NCBI GenBank assembly: GCA_033816765.1
Contig: CM066292.1
Span: 2,418,001 to 2,482,000, forward strand
DNA from: Nothopassalora personata
Lineage: Eukaryota; Ascomycota; Dothideomycetes; Mycosphaerellales; Mycosphaerellaceae
Length of the DNA stretch: 64,000 nucleotides
Direction: 5' to 3'
The notes below the pieces were generated by a model, which saw only the letters and a list, made by a program, of their open reading frames with translations, did not search any database and was not told the DNA's origin. The position numbers were made by a program, and so were the translations under genes. Positions 11,930 to 24,900 of the stretch are shown piece by piece. How positions within the stretch are numbered: position 1 is the first letter of the stretch; each line of letters opens with the position of its first letter.

Positions 11930-14836
11930 CTCCGAGATAGTGCGAGAACCTTACTAATTTTATTAAATCCGGCTTTAGTAAGTTACCGGTAGGTTAAGCG
12001 CCGTAAATTAACCTACCCTTCTATTTCCTGACGCTTTTAACAGTTCTTAAAGGGTCTTGCACCTGTCCGAGCTAACTAGGGTAGTAAACATAACACTTTT
12101 ACCTTTACGGCTAGTAATAGTCCCCTCCTACGAACTATTATTGTAGTTACGGGTAGTAAGCCGCACCTTACGGGCCTACGGACGTCCTAGGATTGTTAGT
12201 AAGTTTAGATCCGAGGAGATAAACATGTCTACCTAGTAGTAAACCCTAAATACCTAAACATCTAAATTGCCTATAATACCTTTAAACTAGGCTCGCCCTC
12301 TAGTACCTCGAAAGGTAAGCTAAGCACTCGATATTACTAGTAACCTAAACCTATAAGCGTTCCTCTAGCCGATAATATTTACCTCGGAACCCTTATTAAT
12401 TAGGCACCTAATCTAGTTCTTATTTATCCTAAACTCCGCTACTACCTAAGGACTAGGGACTATAGTAAAGTTGTTAAGGACACTAGAGAGCCCGATTTTC
12501 TTAACGTCCTTATATAGCTTAGTAGTAGGGACCGCACCTTTAGAGCAAAGCATAGTTAAATATACTCCGACATACTAGGCCTAACTATCTTCGCTGAAGA
12601 CCTCCTTATTATACTTAGGTTTATCTTTATAGGTAACTACTTGTCTAGTACGAACCTTAGGGTCCTTTCCTATAAGGCGTCGCACTATAGCGAGCTTCTC
12701 CTAAAGAGCGGGGGTGTTAGTAACGCGACCGAAGAGGGCAGCCTCGAACTAGCGACTATATCGAAACTAATCTTAGGCGTTTACATTAGGAAACGTTGTC
12801 TAGAGGATCTAATTAATCTAGTAGATAATACCCTCTTTCTTTATAACCGGGCTATTACTAGCTAAACTATATTATCGGACGTAGTTATTAATCCTTATAG
12901 TCTTAGCATTCTACATACGCTTCCTTTATGCGAAGGGGGCGTTCACGGGACTAATAGGCATATCCTTAGGCAGTCCTTTATTAGTATCGTTCCCTAATCT
13001 ATTTACTTAGGCATCATTTCCCCTTCCTAGGGTTACCCCGGATTTAGCTAATAATTGAGTTTCGCTCATTTAACTACTAACTTCATCAATCATTTCAACC
13101 TCCTACTAGTTAATCTTAGCTTACCGGATCTCCTGTTCTAATTGTAGGCGAACTTTCTTAGTAGCCTTAGCTCGGGCTCGTAGATCCTAGGCTAAGGACC
13201 GGGTCCTCGGGTGCGGATTCTTTAGAATACCTACGGGTACCTTCCCTTTCACTTTATTAGACTGTATAGGATAGGTAGATACCTCATTAAGCTCGCCTAA
13301 GTCGACCGCCTACTCTACTTTACTTTCTCCGAATAAGACCTAATATGTCCTAGTTGCCTTATCCGTTTAGCTAGACCGTGCGTCCTAAGGGCTATACTCT
13401 ATTAAATGCCTAAAGTTAGGAGGGGGCTTAGAATAATTAGGAGGCGTGACCTTTATTACCCTAGTATAGTCCCTACCTATCTATTGCTTACGTAGTACGG
13501 GAATTTCATACTAGTTATTAAACTCGATCGGCCTATAATGTTCTTTGAGTAGAGGGAGCATATAGAGCAGTTTCGGTTTACTATAGTCCCCCCGAAAGTT
13601 AAACTTAGTAGGACGCGGATCGCCTTCTTTCCCTAGATACTACTAGTTATTCGGGGCGAGGTATACGTAGCCCCGGGATATTAAGGACCTTATCGCCCTA
13701 CAATTGCTAGCCTAGTACTTCGAACTGCTATAGTTATAGTAACAACTATCTATTGCTTTAGACTGTTCTCGATTCTAGGATAGGGGACGCTACATCGCGT
13801 AAACCTATAGTTTAGTGTCTAGGTCGTGCCTCTCCGGTTATATAGAGCGTTAATTCTCGCTCGGGTAGAAGGCACCCGCGTCCGCGACGCCACCGCGCTA
13901 GTATATACGTATGCTTATTTTAGCTACCTTCTAGATTAGGTTATTATTAACAACAGTCCTAGAGGTAGCCTTCTTAAGCGTATTAATCTTAGGCTTAAGG
14001 CGCGGCATTTACTTTACGACTAAGCGGTGTAGCTAAGGTAAAGTAAGAGAGAAGTCTATATATATAGCTTTCTATCCCTCCTTACTATCTACGATGCTAG
14101 TAGCTTTATCGAGGATCCTCTAAAAGTCCCTAAACTTCTTAGGCTACTTTAGGTAAAGCCTATAAGCCTTATAGACCGCTTTCGCGACTACCTCTAGCAA
14201 TCCCTAGAGGAGGAGGCGACTCCGGGAGCTATTATCTAAATCCTTAGGTTCGATTAGGTTACTTAAGGATACAAATAGGCGGATAAATTCCTTTATATCC
14301 TATTCTTCGGGCCTCTTACCTTACTACGCCCTAACAATCTCCTTAAGATATTCCCGACTCCCTAATATCGAGTAGGCGTTAAACCTTAAGAACTCTAATA
14401 AGAACGCCCTCCTAAAACGTACCTTGTTAGTAAGCTACCTAGGTAGTCTTATAACTACGCGCCGGATAGTAGTTTCGCAATTGCGCTTAAACCTACCCTA
14501 GAAATTATCCTTCTTAATAGATGCCCGGCGCGGATACTAGTCTATTAGGTCGCTAAACCGCTCCTAGAACTTAGTAGCATTAGTACTATTAAAGAACGGA
14601 TTCTTAGCGCCTCCTAGAGGTAGAAAGCGAGGGCTAGCGTTTTCTATTACTACTACTAATCGTCTAAAGAGGGTAGTTATAGTATCTATTCTAATTGTGC
14701 TATTCGTTCCTACACCTATACCTAATTTAGCGGCGCTAGTTCCGCTTCTCCCTTCTTTACTAGATTTAGGTGTTTCCCCTTCCTCCGATTCCTCTATCCC
14801 CTTATAAGGGACAGAATCCCTATAGACCCCTTCCAT
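11930..14836 (-). pseudogene. F1 gag-protease polyprotein, RIP-inactivated
   Basis: The minus-strand frame starts at an ATG ending at 14836 and stays coherent to about 11930 if TAG/TAA are read as former Gln or Trp. The first 90 codons are still open, with a charged Ser/Glu-rich N-terminus. The capsid-like part follows (about 13900-14550, LIEPKDLDN and RLLLQGL segments). The aspartic protease lies at 12180-12420: the active site near 12391 reads Asn-Lys-Gly for an expected Asp-x-Gly, and the flap-end box reads ILGRPQ. I saw no clear CCHC knuckle. The frame stops just before the palindrome at 11889. Confidence 0.7.
11991..12020. repeat. hairpin downstream of F1 protease
   Basis: GGTAGGTTAA and its exact complement TTAACCTACC are separated by about 10 bases. 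F2 has the same structure near 52754-52783. It lies about 80 bp from the palindrome at the gag-protease/RT boundary. Confidence 0.6.
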
Positions 14837-15176
14837 TTTCGTAGGGTTAATAGGCTATTTGTAGCCTCTACCTATGTCGGTAAAGGTGCTAAGTTTTTCT
14901 AGTAATGCAGCCGTATCTATTATTACGTAGTGCTTACTTTAGAATGCGCTAATACTAGTTGTTACTTAATAGGACCTTATAACCGTGATTATTACTAAAT
15001 ACCTTAGACCTTAAGTGTTTTCGACCTTAGTTGACCTTAACCGTAAACCTTAACCTTAGGTAATAACCTTAACCGTGAACCTTAAACCTTAAACCGTGAT
15101 TTTAACCTTATAAACTAAATGCTAATACGCTACCGGGTGTACACTTAATACCCCCCCTTATTAACTACTAAAATAA
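14837..15176 (-). other. F1 5' leader with AACCTTAA-type repeats
   Basis: Untranslated leader between the 5' LTR and the gag ATG. On the plus strand 15010-15115 is a degenerate run of CCTTAA, AACCGTGAACC and AACCTTAAACC words. A run of seven C lies at 15151-15157. No tRNA-complementary primer site could be recognised next to the LTR, possibly because of RIP. Confidence 0.5.
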
Positions 15177-15544
15177 TGTCTACTAACCACCCTATATAGG
15201 CCTGTCTAAGTTATAGTGGTGTAGAGCGGCGCTTATGTAAGCAGAGGTATTTGCCGGTCCCGGGACCGTGAAATTAGGTCACGTAACGAGTAGCGTAGTA
15301 GCCGGATAAAACAAGAGGATTAGCGGACCTAAACCCCTATACCCTCTACTCGAGAGGTATAAATTGAATTGTTACCTTAATGCTACGCTTACAATGCTTA
15401 ACTGCGTAGTATATATCTTAATAGCTATACTAGGCCCTACTAGCTTGCCTAAATGTCTAATTAAACCTAAATGAAATTGGGGCAAGTTAGACCTAAGGGA
15501 CCCCCTCTAAACCTTAGGTTAACACAACTTATTAGTCGTTAATA
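15177..15544 (-). repeat. F1 5' LTR (368 bp)
   Basis: Plus strand begins TGTCTACTAAC and ends CGTTAATA (from CGTTAACA). A 368-bp copy lies at 35376-35743 in F2. In F2 the polypurine tract AGGGGAGGATA lies beside it on the minus strand, which identifies both as LTRs. It contains a diverged form of the F palindrome at 15249-15274. Confidence 0.85.
15249..15274. repeat. LTR copy of the F palindrome
   Basis: The core CCGGTCCCGGGACC is intact; the outer arms read ATTTG and GTGAAAT instead of ATTTA and GGTAAAT. The identical variant is at 35448-35473 in the other F LTR, so it belongs to the LTR version. Confidence 0.85.
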
Positions 15545-18500
15545 ATAGTCTTTGAAGTTCTAGGGTGTCTATATATTAGTTCGTCGTAATGTTATTATAT
15601 ATACTCTTCTTCTCGATCCTTCGGTACTTAGTATTTCCCTTACGATATAGGGAATTGCTTGTCCTTATCGCCTAATATTCGCATAATGTTATTAAATTCT
15701 CTAGTATTAGTACTAAGACTTCCGTCGGGGTTCGTCTTTAGTATTTTATGTTACACTAGTTCTTTTCCTTCTATATAGTCGCTTCTTCGGCTTAGCGCGT
15801 CGGCGCGGCCGTTCTCTCTTCCTAGAGTATATTTAATTTCGAACTTATATTACCCTAGTAGCTCCGACTAGCGGGCTTACCTTCGGGTAAGTTCTTTCGT
15901 CGTCGTAAAGTACGTAAGATTCTTATAGTTAGAAAGAATCGTTAACTTTAGTAGGCCCTCGATATATACTCTCTAATATTATATAGTAGTAACAATAGCT
16001 AGAAGCTCTTTATTATAGATGTCGTAGTTCTGTTTCGCTATAGTTATTTTCCGGGAGTAATAGGCTACTAGGTGTCTCTACCTATCGTGTGTCTATGTTA
16101 GACACGCGCCTATTACTATATTAGACATACCGGTCTCGATATAGACTTTCTTACTACTATTAAATAGTCGAAGCGTAGGGGCTAAAGCGTATTATTCTTT
16201 AAGTTTTTCGAACGCTTTAATTTGTGCTTTTCCCTATCTCTAGTTAACGTCTTTTCTCGTAAGTATCGTTATTAGTGCTACTATCTTTAAGTAGTCCTTA
16301 ATAAATTTCCGGTTGTAGTTTACTAGTCTAAGGAATAATTATACGTCCTTAACTATTTTTAGTTCTAGCTATTCTCTAATTAACTATGTCTTTATAGGGT
16401 CGATCGTAATCCCTATAGTACTAATAATAAAGCCTAAGAATTTAACTTCTTTCTTATAGAATTCGCATTTCTCTAGTGCCGTCTTAAATCCTAAGCGTAT
16501 AAGTTGTTTAAATACGTCCTAGACTTGCTTTATGTATTCCTATAGGGATCCTTTTGTATAGACTAGTATATCGTCTATATAGGCGATAACTTATACGTCG
16601 AGTAGGTCTCTAAGTGTTTCGTTAATAAGGTCCTAGTAGGATGCCGGTACGTTAGTTAATCCTATTAGTATAACTAAGAATTCGTAGAGTCCGTATCTTA
16701 TTCTAAAAGCGGTTTTCTATTCTTCTCCTTCTACTATTCGTATAGTATTAAAGGCATCTCGTAGATTAATATTCGTATACTAGTCTAATCCGGTTAATCT
16801 ATCTTATGCTTCTTCGATATTAGGTAGCGGGTATCGGTTCTTGATCGTAATCTCGTTTAACTTCCTATAGTCTTATACGAGTCGTAACTTCCCGTTTACT
16901 TTTAGAACGAACATATATAGAGTTCCTATACTTAAGGTAGATCTTCTTATCTATCCTTTAGCTAGCTTCTCCTTCAGCTATTCTCGTAGGGTCTATAGCT
17001 CTTTCTTAGATATTTAATATAGGGGTCCCTATAGAGGCTCTTTCCCTAGCTAAATGTTAATCTTATAATCCTATAGGCGGTACTTAGGTAAGGCGGTCTT
17101 ACCTCTCTCCTCTTCGAAGAGTCGCGACTACTTACGGTACTCCTCGGGAATACTTAACTCTAAGATATTAGTATTCTTCGATAGTGCGTTACTTCTATTA
17201 CTACTAGTAACTTCGTAACCCGGCGGCCCTACGCTAGTGTCTATCCCGGTTAAAGGTAGTTCTTAATTCCTTCTAGTCGGCGTAAGCTCGAATATATTAA
17301 GCTGTTTCCTTACCTTATCTACTATCGTCCGCTATCGATGCGTAGGTTTAATGCTAATAACGTAGTTATATTACTTAAGTATAAGTACTCCTCTTCTCTA
17401 GTCGATAACTAGATTATACTTTCTTAACTAAGACATACCTAATACTATATTATAACTAGCTATATTAGTAATATCCAAGGTAATATTCTCGTAGTACTAT
17501 TAGATAGCTAGTAGCAATAGTATCGTCTCCTATCCTACGCTAGGTAACGATAATCCGTCTACCGCGATTAACTCGTAACCCTATTTCTTCTTTAGGATAG
17601 CTAACCCGTTTCTTCTTACGAAAGACTCGGAGATAAAGTTCCCCGCTACTCCTAAGTTAATTATAATACTATTCTTATATCCGTTAACGATTACTTATAT
17701 CTAGAAAACTATGTTTAATGTTAATACGTAAGCCTAAGTATTATACAACTCCCTTTAGTCGCTTATTCCTAGGAAGCTAATCCTTTTCCTAAATAGTATA
17801 TAGTTTGCTATACTTCGTACCTAGAGGCTTCGGCTAGAACCTATAGCCCGTTACCCTATGTCTATACTTATAGTCTATTACGTTCCTAGATCTTTTACGA
17901 TTCTAAGTAGAGAGCCCGTACGTACTATACTACTATTTATAGTTCGTTTAAGACGAAAGTTCCTACCGGTATTAGGTACCCGGTATCCGTTATTCGGCTT
18001 CCTATAGGTAGTCGTTCGATAACCACTTTAGCTAAGTTCTTAGTATTATTTATAGTTAGGTAGCCCTATACTATGCCCCTTATCGTATCGAGTGTTTTAT
18101 CGAACTCGTTAGGGTTTAGGTATTGTTTTCCTAAGAACTTTAGTAGGAATTCTTCGTGCCTTCGTTAGAGGTAGATAATTAACTTATAGAGTTTTCTTAG
18201 CGCGTCTACCGTAAATGTATATACTTTGTTTTCGTCGTCGGTATCGCTCTCTTCTTCTTCGGATAAGTCTTCGCTTAACTCCTCCGGTACGTAATCTTCT
18301 TCGATAGTATCTAGTTCGTCTATTTATTGTTCTAGTGCTAGTAACTAGCGTCCGTTCTATTCTAGATCTTAGTTTTCTTTATCGTCGTCGTCGAAGCAAT
18401 ATTCGTCTATATCTACTTCCTAGAGCTTATTTTATCCGTGTTAAGCTCCTAGGGTTCCTACTAGCTGTCGTAGCTAGTACCCTACGCCTAACTTAGCGTC

Positions 18501-19267
18501 GTAGTAGGTTTAATACGAGTCCTAGTAATAGAATCGCTAATAAAGGCTTCCGTAACTATATTAAGATTCTTTCTCGGTTTTATAGTTAACTTCTCGTGCT
18601 ATTATACTAAACAATCTAATAGTCTTTAATCGTTATACATTCGGTAGTAGTGTATGTTATTAAACATAGTATCCTCCTCGTCCCTACGGGGGGTCTAGGA
18701 GAGGCGTCGTAACCCGGTTACTATCTTTCTCCTCTACTCTCTAGGTATAGTTAAATTGTAGGGGTCTAATACTGCTCCTAGATTTGTCTACCTTTAGTTA
18801 TATTATATTAAACTGCTCGCGGCGTACTATATTTTTACCGCGGTAATTCCGCGCTATATAGCCTTCTTTACTATAGGCGTAATATATAAGTTTTCCTTTT
18901 TCTCTAAAGGGCTTTCCGTAGCCCCTACTCTTATTGATCCTCCGTCCTCGTTAGGTAATGTCTAGTTCTATCGGCTATAGTCTATAGTAGGTCTAGCTTT
19001 ATCGTAAGAATTCTCCCTTCGTAATATACTCTCCTAAGGGTCTACGGTCCGGAGCGTACCCTACTATGCCTCCTACTTTAGAGTCGTATTTCTTTTCCTA
19101 GTATCGTTCCTAGAGCTAGTCGTCGATATCGATCGACGCCTTTATTAGCTCTTCGAGGTTAGTAATCGCTCCTCCGTGTCTTGTTAACTCGTTCTTAACG
19201 GAGTCCTTAAGTCTACGTCGGAATATAGTTATTAACGCCGTCTAGTTCTATCCGGTAATCTATCCGT
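15545..19267 (-). pseudogene. G2 pol and C-terminal gag, RIP-inactivated
   Basis: Same domain order as G1. RT keeps Tyr-Ile-Asp-Asp at 16570-16581. RNase H lies at about 15650-16050 and protease near 17620-17690. A gag CCHC knuckle with His and Cys replaced by Tyr lies near 18830-18880. Compared with G1, many more CpG-flanked TA steps are present, so this copy has seen more RIP. Stops occur in every frame. Confidence 0.8.
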
Positions 19268-19588
19268 TGTTAGGAACCGCTGTACGTTATTCTAACTAGG
19301 CTTAGATCTTTATAGGGATGTCTCTCTCTCGTTAGAAAGGTAGTAGTCCTAAATAGTATATAGTAGTATACTTAAAATAAGTTAAGTACGAGGCTCCTAT
19401 CTACTTATAAAAGAGCGTCGTCTATATAGTGCTATGTCTTAGCGTAACTAATCTAAGTCGCTTAGCCTTAGTCCTAATTCTAAGTTACTTAGCCTTAGTC
19501 CTAATTCTAAGTTATTTAGCCTTAGTCCTACTACCTCGTAGCCTATATAAACCCTTATTGTTCGTAGCGAATAAACGTGTCCGTAATA
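19268..19588 (-). repeat. H1 3' LTR (321 bp)
   Basis: Plus strand starts TGTTAGGAACC and ends CCGTAATA. It contains a 27-bp tandem repeat, about 2.6 copies, from 19461 (unit begins CTTAGCCTTAG). Next to it, on the minus strand, is the purine tract GAGGAGGGAGGTAG. Confidence 0.88.
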
Positions 19589-19691
19589 CTACCTCCCTCC
19601 TCTAGGATTAATGTCCCTATTAATTACGTAGCGTTGTCTTATATAATTAATGTCCCTCCTTCGTTTTCCTAACTTTCCTAAGTTCTAAAGG

Positions 19692-20189
19692 ATGTCTTCT
19701 AAATCTACCCTTTCTCGTAAGGCTCTTATTACTCGTATCTTAGCGGATTCGTAGCCTACTCTTATCCCTTATAATACTTATCGTCGTCTAAATCGGTCCT
19801 ACCAATACTCTTCTAATCTAAGGATGTCGTCGTCTTATACCTACTACGTCCGTATAGGTAGGTCCTACGTCACTACCTCCTAGGAGGCGCTTAACCGGAC
19901 AGCGGAGGAACTAGCTACTAGGCTAGAAGCGGATCGAAAAGCCCGTAACTCCCTACTTAAATAGCTTACCGCGCTCTAATCCCGAATTACGAGAAACGAG
20001 CGAGTTCTCTCTAAGAATAGCCGCCGCGCGGACGAGAAATTGCGGTGTATAGCGTAAGAGGTATCGGAGGAGGATAGTAACCCCTCTACTCTCGAGGAGT
20101 TAGAGGCTAACCTCTAGTCTACCGGCGTCGGGTCTCCGTTCTCGTAGTCGGGTCCTTCGGGTAATTCTTTAGGTTACGTAGTTAGGTAA
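19692..20189 (+). pseudogene. antisense Zn2Cys6-like coiled-coil protein gene of H1
   Basis: Runs opposite to gag, between the end of gag and the 3' LTR. From the ATG at 19692 the frame is coherent for 165 codons with TAG/TAA at former Gln/Trp codons. Residues 27, 30, 37, 49, 52 and 59 are all Tyr (TAT/TAC). Read as Cys (TGT/TGC before RIP) they give C-x2-C-x6-C-x11-C-x2-C-x6-C, the spacing of fungal GAL4-type Zn2Cys6 clusters. A charged heptad-like helix follows (about residues 65-125, EELATRLEADRKA segment). A DNA-binding or nucleic-acid-binding role is inferred only from the cluster. Equivalent genes lie at 48947-49501 (minus) and 54853-55464 (plus). Confidence 0.65.
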
Positions 20190-20269
20190 GTTATCTAGTA
20201 TCTAGTAGTTATTTATCTATATCGTAATGTTAACTTCTATGTCCTAGGTTATTAAATTAAGAAGCCCCT

Positions 20270-20557
20270 ATTTAATGCCTCGTCGGGTTGTTTCTAACCT
20301 AGTTAGATTTTGAGAGGAAATTCTCGTATGCCCGGTATATATTCTCTTCGCGAATTATTGCGTTAAACTCGCGGCTAACTATATTCTTTTTCTTATAGTT
20401 TCTTATAAAGTAGCCTTACTCGCTATATACGTAGTAGGTAGAACCTTTACTCTTTAGCCCCCTTCCTATCCTACGTTCCGCTACGTCTAATTCTATTAGA
20501 TCCTCGTAACTATTAGGGTCCTAACTTCTAGCCTTAAAGCCCCCTCTTCCGCCCGTA
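20270..20557 (-). pseudogene. H1 gag C-terminal part with CCHC knuckle
   Basis: Minus-strand continuation of H1 gag, separated from its N-terminal part (27450-28150) by the I1 insertion. Near 20370-20415 the reading gives Y-x2-Y-x4-Y-x4-Y followed by KKKN, a CCHC knuckle with all four ligands turned to Tyr. It matches the better preserved knuckle of H2 at 48657-48698. The frame ends near 20270, just before the antisense gene, leaving no room for pol. Confidence 0.7.
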
Positions 20558-20562
20558 GCGGG

Positions 20563-20760
20563 TATAAGGGTAGCCTATAGCTAACCCTTATATGTAATAC
20601 GGCTATGTCCGGCTTAGTATACCGCACGTAACGCGTATACGTACACTAGGAGACGCGTATAGCGTTAATAGAAGAAAGTAAGCTTTAGTTTATCTACGAT
20701 TAGAAGATCGTAGGCGTACTATATATTACGACATCCCCTTATAGCCTTACGGCCCTTATA
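20563..20760 (+). repeat. I1 5' LTR (198 bp)
   Basis: Begins TATAAGGG (RIP form of TGTAAGGG) and ends CCCTTATA (from CCCTTACA). Near-identical to 27247-27444 and to the reverse complement of 30480-30677. Confidence 0.9.
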
Positions 20761-20799
20761 GTTCTAAAGCTTCCCTTCGTTATAATCTATATATACTAT

Positions 20800-21970
20800 A
20801 GAGCCCGATCGCGACGTATACGACGGCGAGTCGCCTACGCCGCCCCTAAGCCCTAGAGTATAGTAGTAGGCGCGTCGTGTAGCCTTAGTTACGAGAAGAG
20901 AGGCCTTACGGGCTAAGATTAAAGAGTAAGAGATATAGCGGGAGATTAAGTAGCTAGAGATCTTACGCGCTATAAGCGTACCGCCTCTAGAGCGTATAGG
21001 AGGGAGGAGAGAAGATTACCTCCCTACTATTACCCCTACCTCTATCTCTATAACTACTAACGATAATATTGTAGTATAAGGCGCGGCCGTAGCGTATACG
21101 ACGCGACCGCGTCTAAAAGAGCCGACGCCTTTTAGAGGGGGTTCAATAAGGAAGGTAAGGGTATTCCTTCGGAAGCTCTTACTTATCTTCGCCCTCTTAG
21201 GTACTATATACGCGATAGACGAATTAAAGGTCCTATATAGGGTTATATACCTTAGCGGAGAGGTAAGCGAGCGATAGTATACTAACTATAGCGCCGTTAA
21301 CCTTATAGGGTATATATACTAGGACTTTAAGGAGTTCTACCGAGACGTATACGGCAATCCTATAAATCGCGTACTTAACGTAATGTTAGAGTACGAGGTT
21401 ACGAGATAGAAGGATAACTAGATAGCGCGACAGTTCGCGACTAAGCTAGATGTTATAGAGGACTAGTTAGGTAACTACTCGGAAGCGTAATGTATACGGC
21501 ACCTACTAGTAAAGCTTACGCCTCGCTTACGGTCCACTATCGTTAGCTACTATAATATCCCTACGACTAGAGAAGACCTAGTAGTCCTAGCCTTACGTAT
21601 CGAAAGTACCGAGCGCCGAGGTAGTAGCGGAGGGCACGACCGCGGGTAGTATATACGTTGTAAGCGTAAAGCTAAGGGCGTACATAAGCGGGCCAATCGC
21701 CTAAAGTAATAGAAGTAGAGTTAAGTACCGGGCGCCTCGAGTGCGAGTTAGTAGCGAGGCGCCGGTAGCTCGTCTTTAACTAGCTAGAAGTCGAAAGTAG
21801 AGTACTACGGCTACGGTAGGAAGGGTTATTATAAGACGGAGTACTAGAATAGACACCTATAGAAAGACCGTAACGCCTAAGCGGTTCGTAGGCTAGAAAC
21901 TATCGAGGCTTTAACTAAGAAGGGTAAATAGGGAAAAGGTAGAGGACTAGGTAAGGGTCGCTCCTAAGTC
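20800..21970 (+). pseudogene. I1 gag, RIP-inactivated
   Basis: Plus-strand frame with a charged capsid-like region (about 21180-21640) and a CCHC knuckle at about 21799-21841: Y-x2-Y-x4-Y-x4-Y, i.e. Cys, Cys, His and Cys all converted to Tyr, in the context GRKG. Gag precedes protease with no visible gap. TAG codons interrupt it throughout. The start codon could not be fixed. Confidence 0.65.
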
Positions 21971-24900
21971 CGAGTTTCTATATAGACCCCTTAAGGTAAG
22001 TCGATATGAGTCTAGCGCGTTACTTACGAGGCGCCGTCGAGACGCGTAAGGGCTTTCGCGAGGCTACGTTTCTTCTAGATAACGGTATAAATTTAAGCTT
22101 AGTATCGTACGAGTATATACTCCGATACTAGATATAGCCTATTAGTAGTATAAAGCTTCTAAATCTAGAGTTATACGCGTAGGACTAGGGGCATTACTAC
22201 GGCGCCTATACGGTTCGCGTACAACTAGCTAACGATATAGGAGTAGAGCGCGTAAGCGACGCTATCTACTATATAGCGCCTATAGGTAGGCCGTTAGTTA
22301 TTTTAGGTAGACCCTAGCGGCATCGTAATCGGATAGTAAAGGCCGATAAGGATAACTAGTAGTACTACGGTATAGAGACGCCTACGATTTAGTAGCGTAA
22401 CGTACGCGAGTTCCTTAAGGATCTCGAGAGCTTAAAGTAGGTTTATATAATAAGTGTTCGGGTTATTACTATAGTAGTACCCGAAGGAGAGGGCCCCTCG
22501 TAGCCTAAAGAATTTATAGACTTCCGAGATATATACGTACCTAATAAGTAGGCGAAGCGTAAGATACCCGACGGGGTTAAGTATACGATTAATCTCGTTA
22601 AAGGAAAGAAACCCCCTTTTAAGCCGCTATACTACTAGTCCTTAACTAAGCTAGAGGCCTTAAAGGAGTACCTTACGTAAGTAATAGAGAAGGGGTAGAT
22701 TAGGCGATCCGTAAGCGAGGCGGGTACGCCTATCCTATTCGTGCTAAAGAAGAATAGTACTCTTAGGCTCTATATAGATTATAGAGGCCTAAATGAGATT
22801 ATAGTAAAGAACCGGTACCTACTGCCCCTAATTAGTAAGACCTTAGATAGGCTATAGGGCGCTAGGCTCTTTACTATAATCGACCTATAGGATACCTACT
22901 ACCGTATTCCTATTAAGCGAGGAGACGAGTAGAAGACTACGTTTCGCACGCGATACGGTTACTACGAGTACTTAGTTATGCCTTTTAGGTTAACTAACGT
23001 ACTAGCTACCTTTTAGGGGTACATTAATAAGGCCCTTACTAGGTTAGTAGATAACATCTACGTAGTCTACCTAGATAACATCCTTATCTATAGCGTAACG
23101 CGTAAGGAGTACGTACGAGCCGTACGGGCGGTACTAGAGAGGCTACGAAAGTTCGCCCTATTTACGAACCTAAAGAAGTATAGCTTCTTCTAGGAGAATA
23201 CCGAGTTCCTAGGATTTATCGTAAGTGTCGTAGGCGTATCGATAGATAGGAGTAGGGTAGCCGTAATCGAGGAATAGCCTACGCCTACGAGTTTTTATAG
23301 GGTTTAATCCTTCCTAGGATTCTATAACTTCTATAGGCGCTTTATCGAAGGGTACTCGAGGATTGCAAAGCTATTAATAGACCTACTAAAGGGATATAAG
23401 AATAGTAAGAAGTAAAGGCCTCTTATATAGTCTACTTACGAGGAGTAAGCGTTCTAACGGCTAAAAGCTAGGTTCCTCGGAGCACCTATCCTAAGGCACT
23501 TCGATCCTTCGTTACGTACGAGGGTTAAAACCGATGCCTTAGGTTTTGCGATTATAGGCATTATCTCTTAGCTATTTAGGACTAAGTAGTATCTAATTAC
23601 CTTCTATTCTCGTAAGATAATACCTACCGAGTGCAATTATAAGACCTATAACCAAGAGCTACTAGCAGTAGTAGAGGCATTTAAGCATTAGCGACCGTAC
23701 CTCGAAGGCGCATCGTATACGGTTTAGGTACTAGTCGACTATACGAACCTATAGGGTTTTATAATAGTAAAGTAGCTAAACGGGAGGTAAGCTCGATAGG
23801 CGACGTTTCTATAATCTTTTGACTTCGTAGTAGAGTATAGGTCGGGGAAGAGTAACCTAGCCGATACGCTATCGCGACGTAGTAACTACGTACGCGTAGT
23901 ATAGTAGACGTCGAACTTGCTTCCTACGCTATAAAGTAAGCTATCTTTCTAGAAGAAATCCCTATTAAGAGAGGACGAGCCTATAGTAAGGCTCGTAACC
24001 GCTACCTACGAGAAGATATAGTATAAGGCGAGGATAATAGTAGTAGGAGCCTACGAGCCGTAGGGGACCTAATCGCTACTAGTAAGAGTGTACGCTATAA
24101 TAATGTAGGGCGGCCTAGGTAAACTACTTACACTACTAATAAAAATCGTATAGGGGAGAGACGATAGGTACGTCGTATACTTATCGTAGGCGCCTAGCGA
24201 AGGAGACGCCAAGGACTAGTATATAAAAGACGGGTTAGTCTATCGTAGAAACGCAATTATAGTACCCGAAGATTACATAGTAAGAGTATAGCTCCTCTAT
24301 ATATATTATAACGACCTACTAGTAGGGTACTTTAGTAAAGTAAAGACTAAAGAGCGACTACGGCGTCGTTACTAGTAGGAATTACTTAGTAAGGAAGTAA
24401 GGGAGTATATTAGAAACTATAGGGCTTATTAGACCTTAAAGGCGAGGCGCTATCGACCCTACGGCAAGCTATAGCTACTACCTAGGCTAGACGGTCTATA
24501 GTAGGAAATTACTATAGATTTTATTACGGACCTACCGCTAAGTAAGCGAGGAGAATACGTATATAATGCGATCCTAGTAATCGTCGACCGCTACTCTAAA
24601 ATAAACTTATACATTCCTACGACTAAGACATATATAGCGGCGGAGCTTACGAGGATCTTACGAGACGAAGTCGTGCGGCATTATAGTATACTAGCGGGTA
24701 TAGTAAGTAACCGCGGGTTAGTGTTTACGAGTAAGTTCTAGAGTAACTTCTACTTTAAGGCGTAGGTAAAGCGTAAGCTATCGATAGCTTTCTACCCTTA
24801 GACTAACGGCTAGACTAAGAGGGTAAACTAAACCTTAGAATAGTACCTTCGTTATTACTATAGCGAGAACTAGATAGAGTAGGCTAAGTAGCTAGCTATT

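Larger units (their letters stand above)
7705..15544 (-). mobile_element. F1: large Gypsy element, gag-pro-pol part and 5' LTR
   Basis: Minus-strand element: 5' LTR 15177-15544, leader 14837-15176, gag-protease to about 11930, RT-RNase H-integrase to about 8215. Its 3' third, with ORF3 and the 3' LTR, lies beyond G1 and left of the window, but is seen in F2 (35376-39690). Joining the two copies gives an element of about 11.8 kb, long for a fungal Gypsy. F1 is inserted in G2: right of the LTR the G integrase/RNase H sequence starts at 15545, with ATAGT as probable target duplication. Confidence 0.8.
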
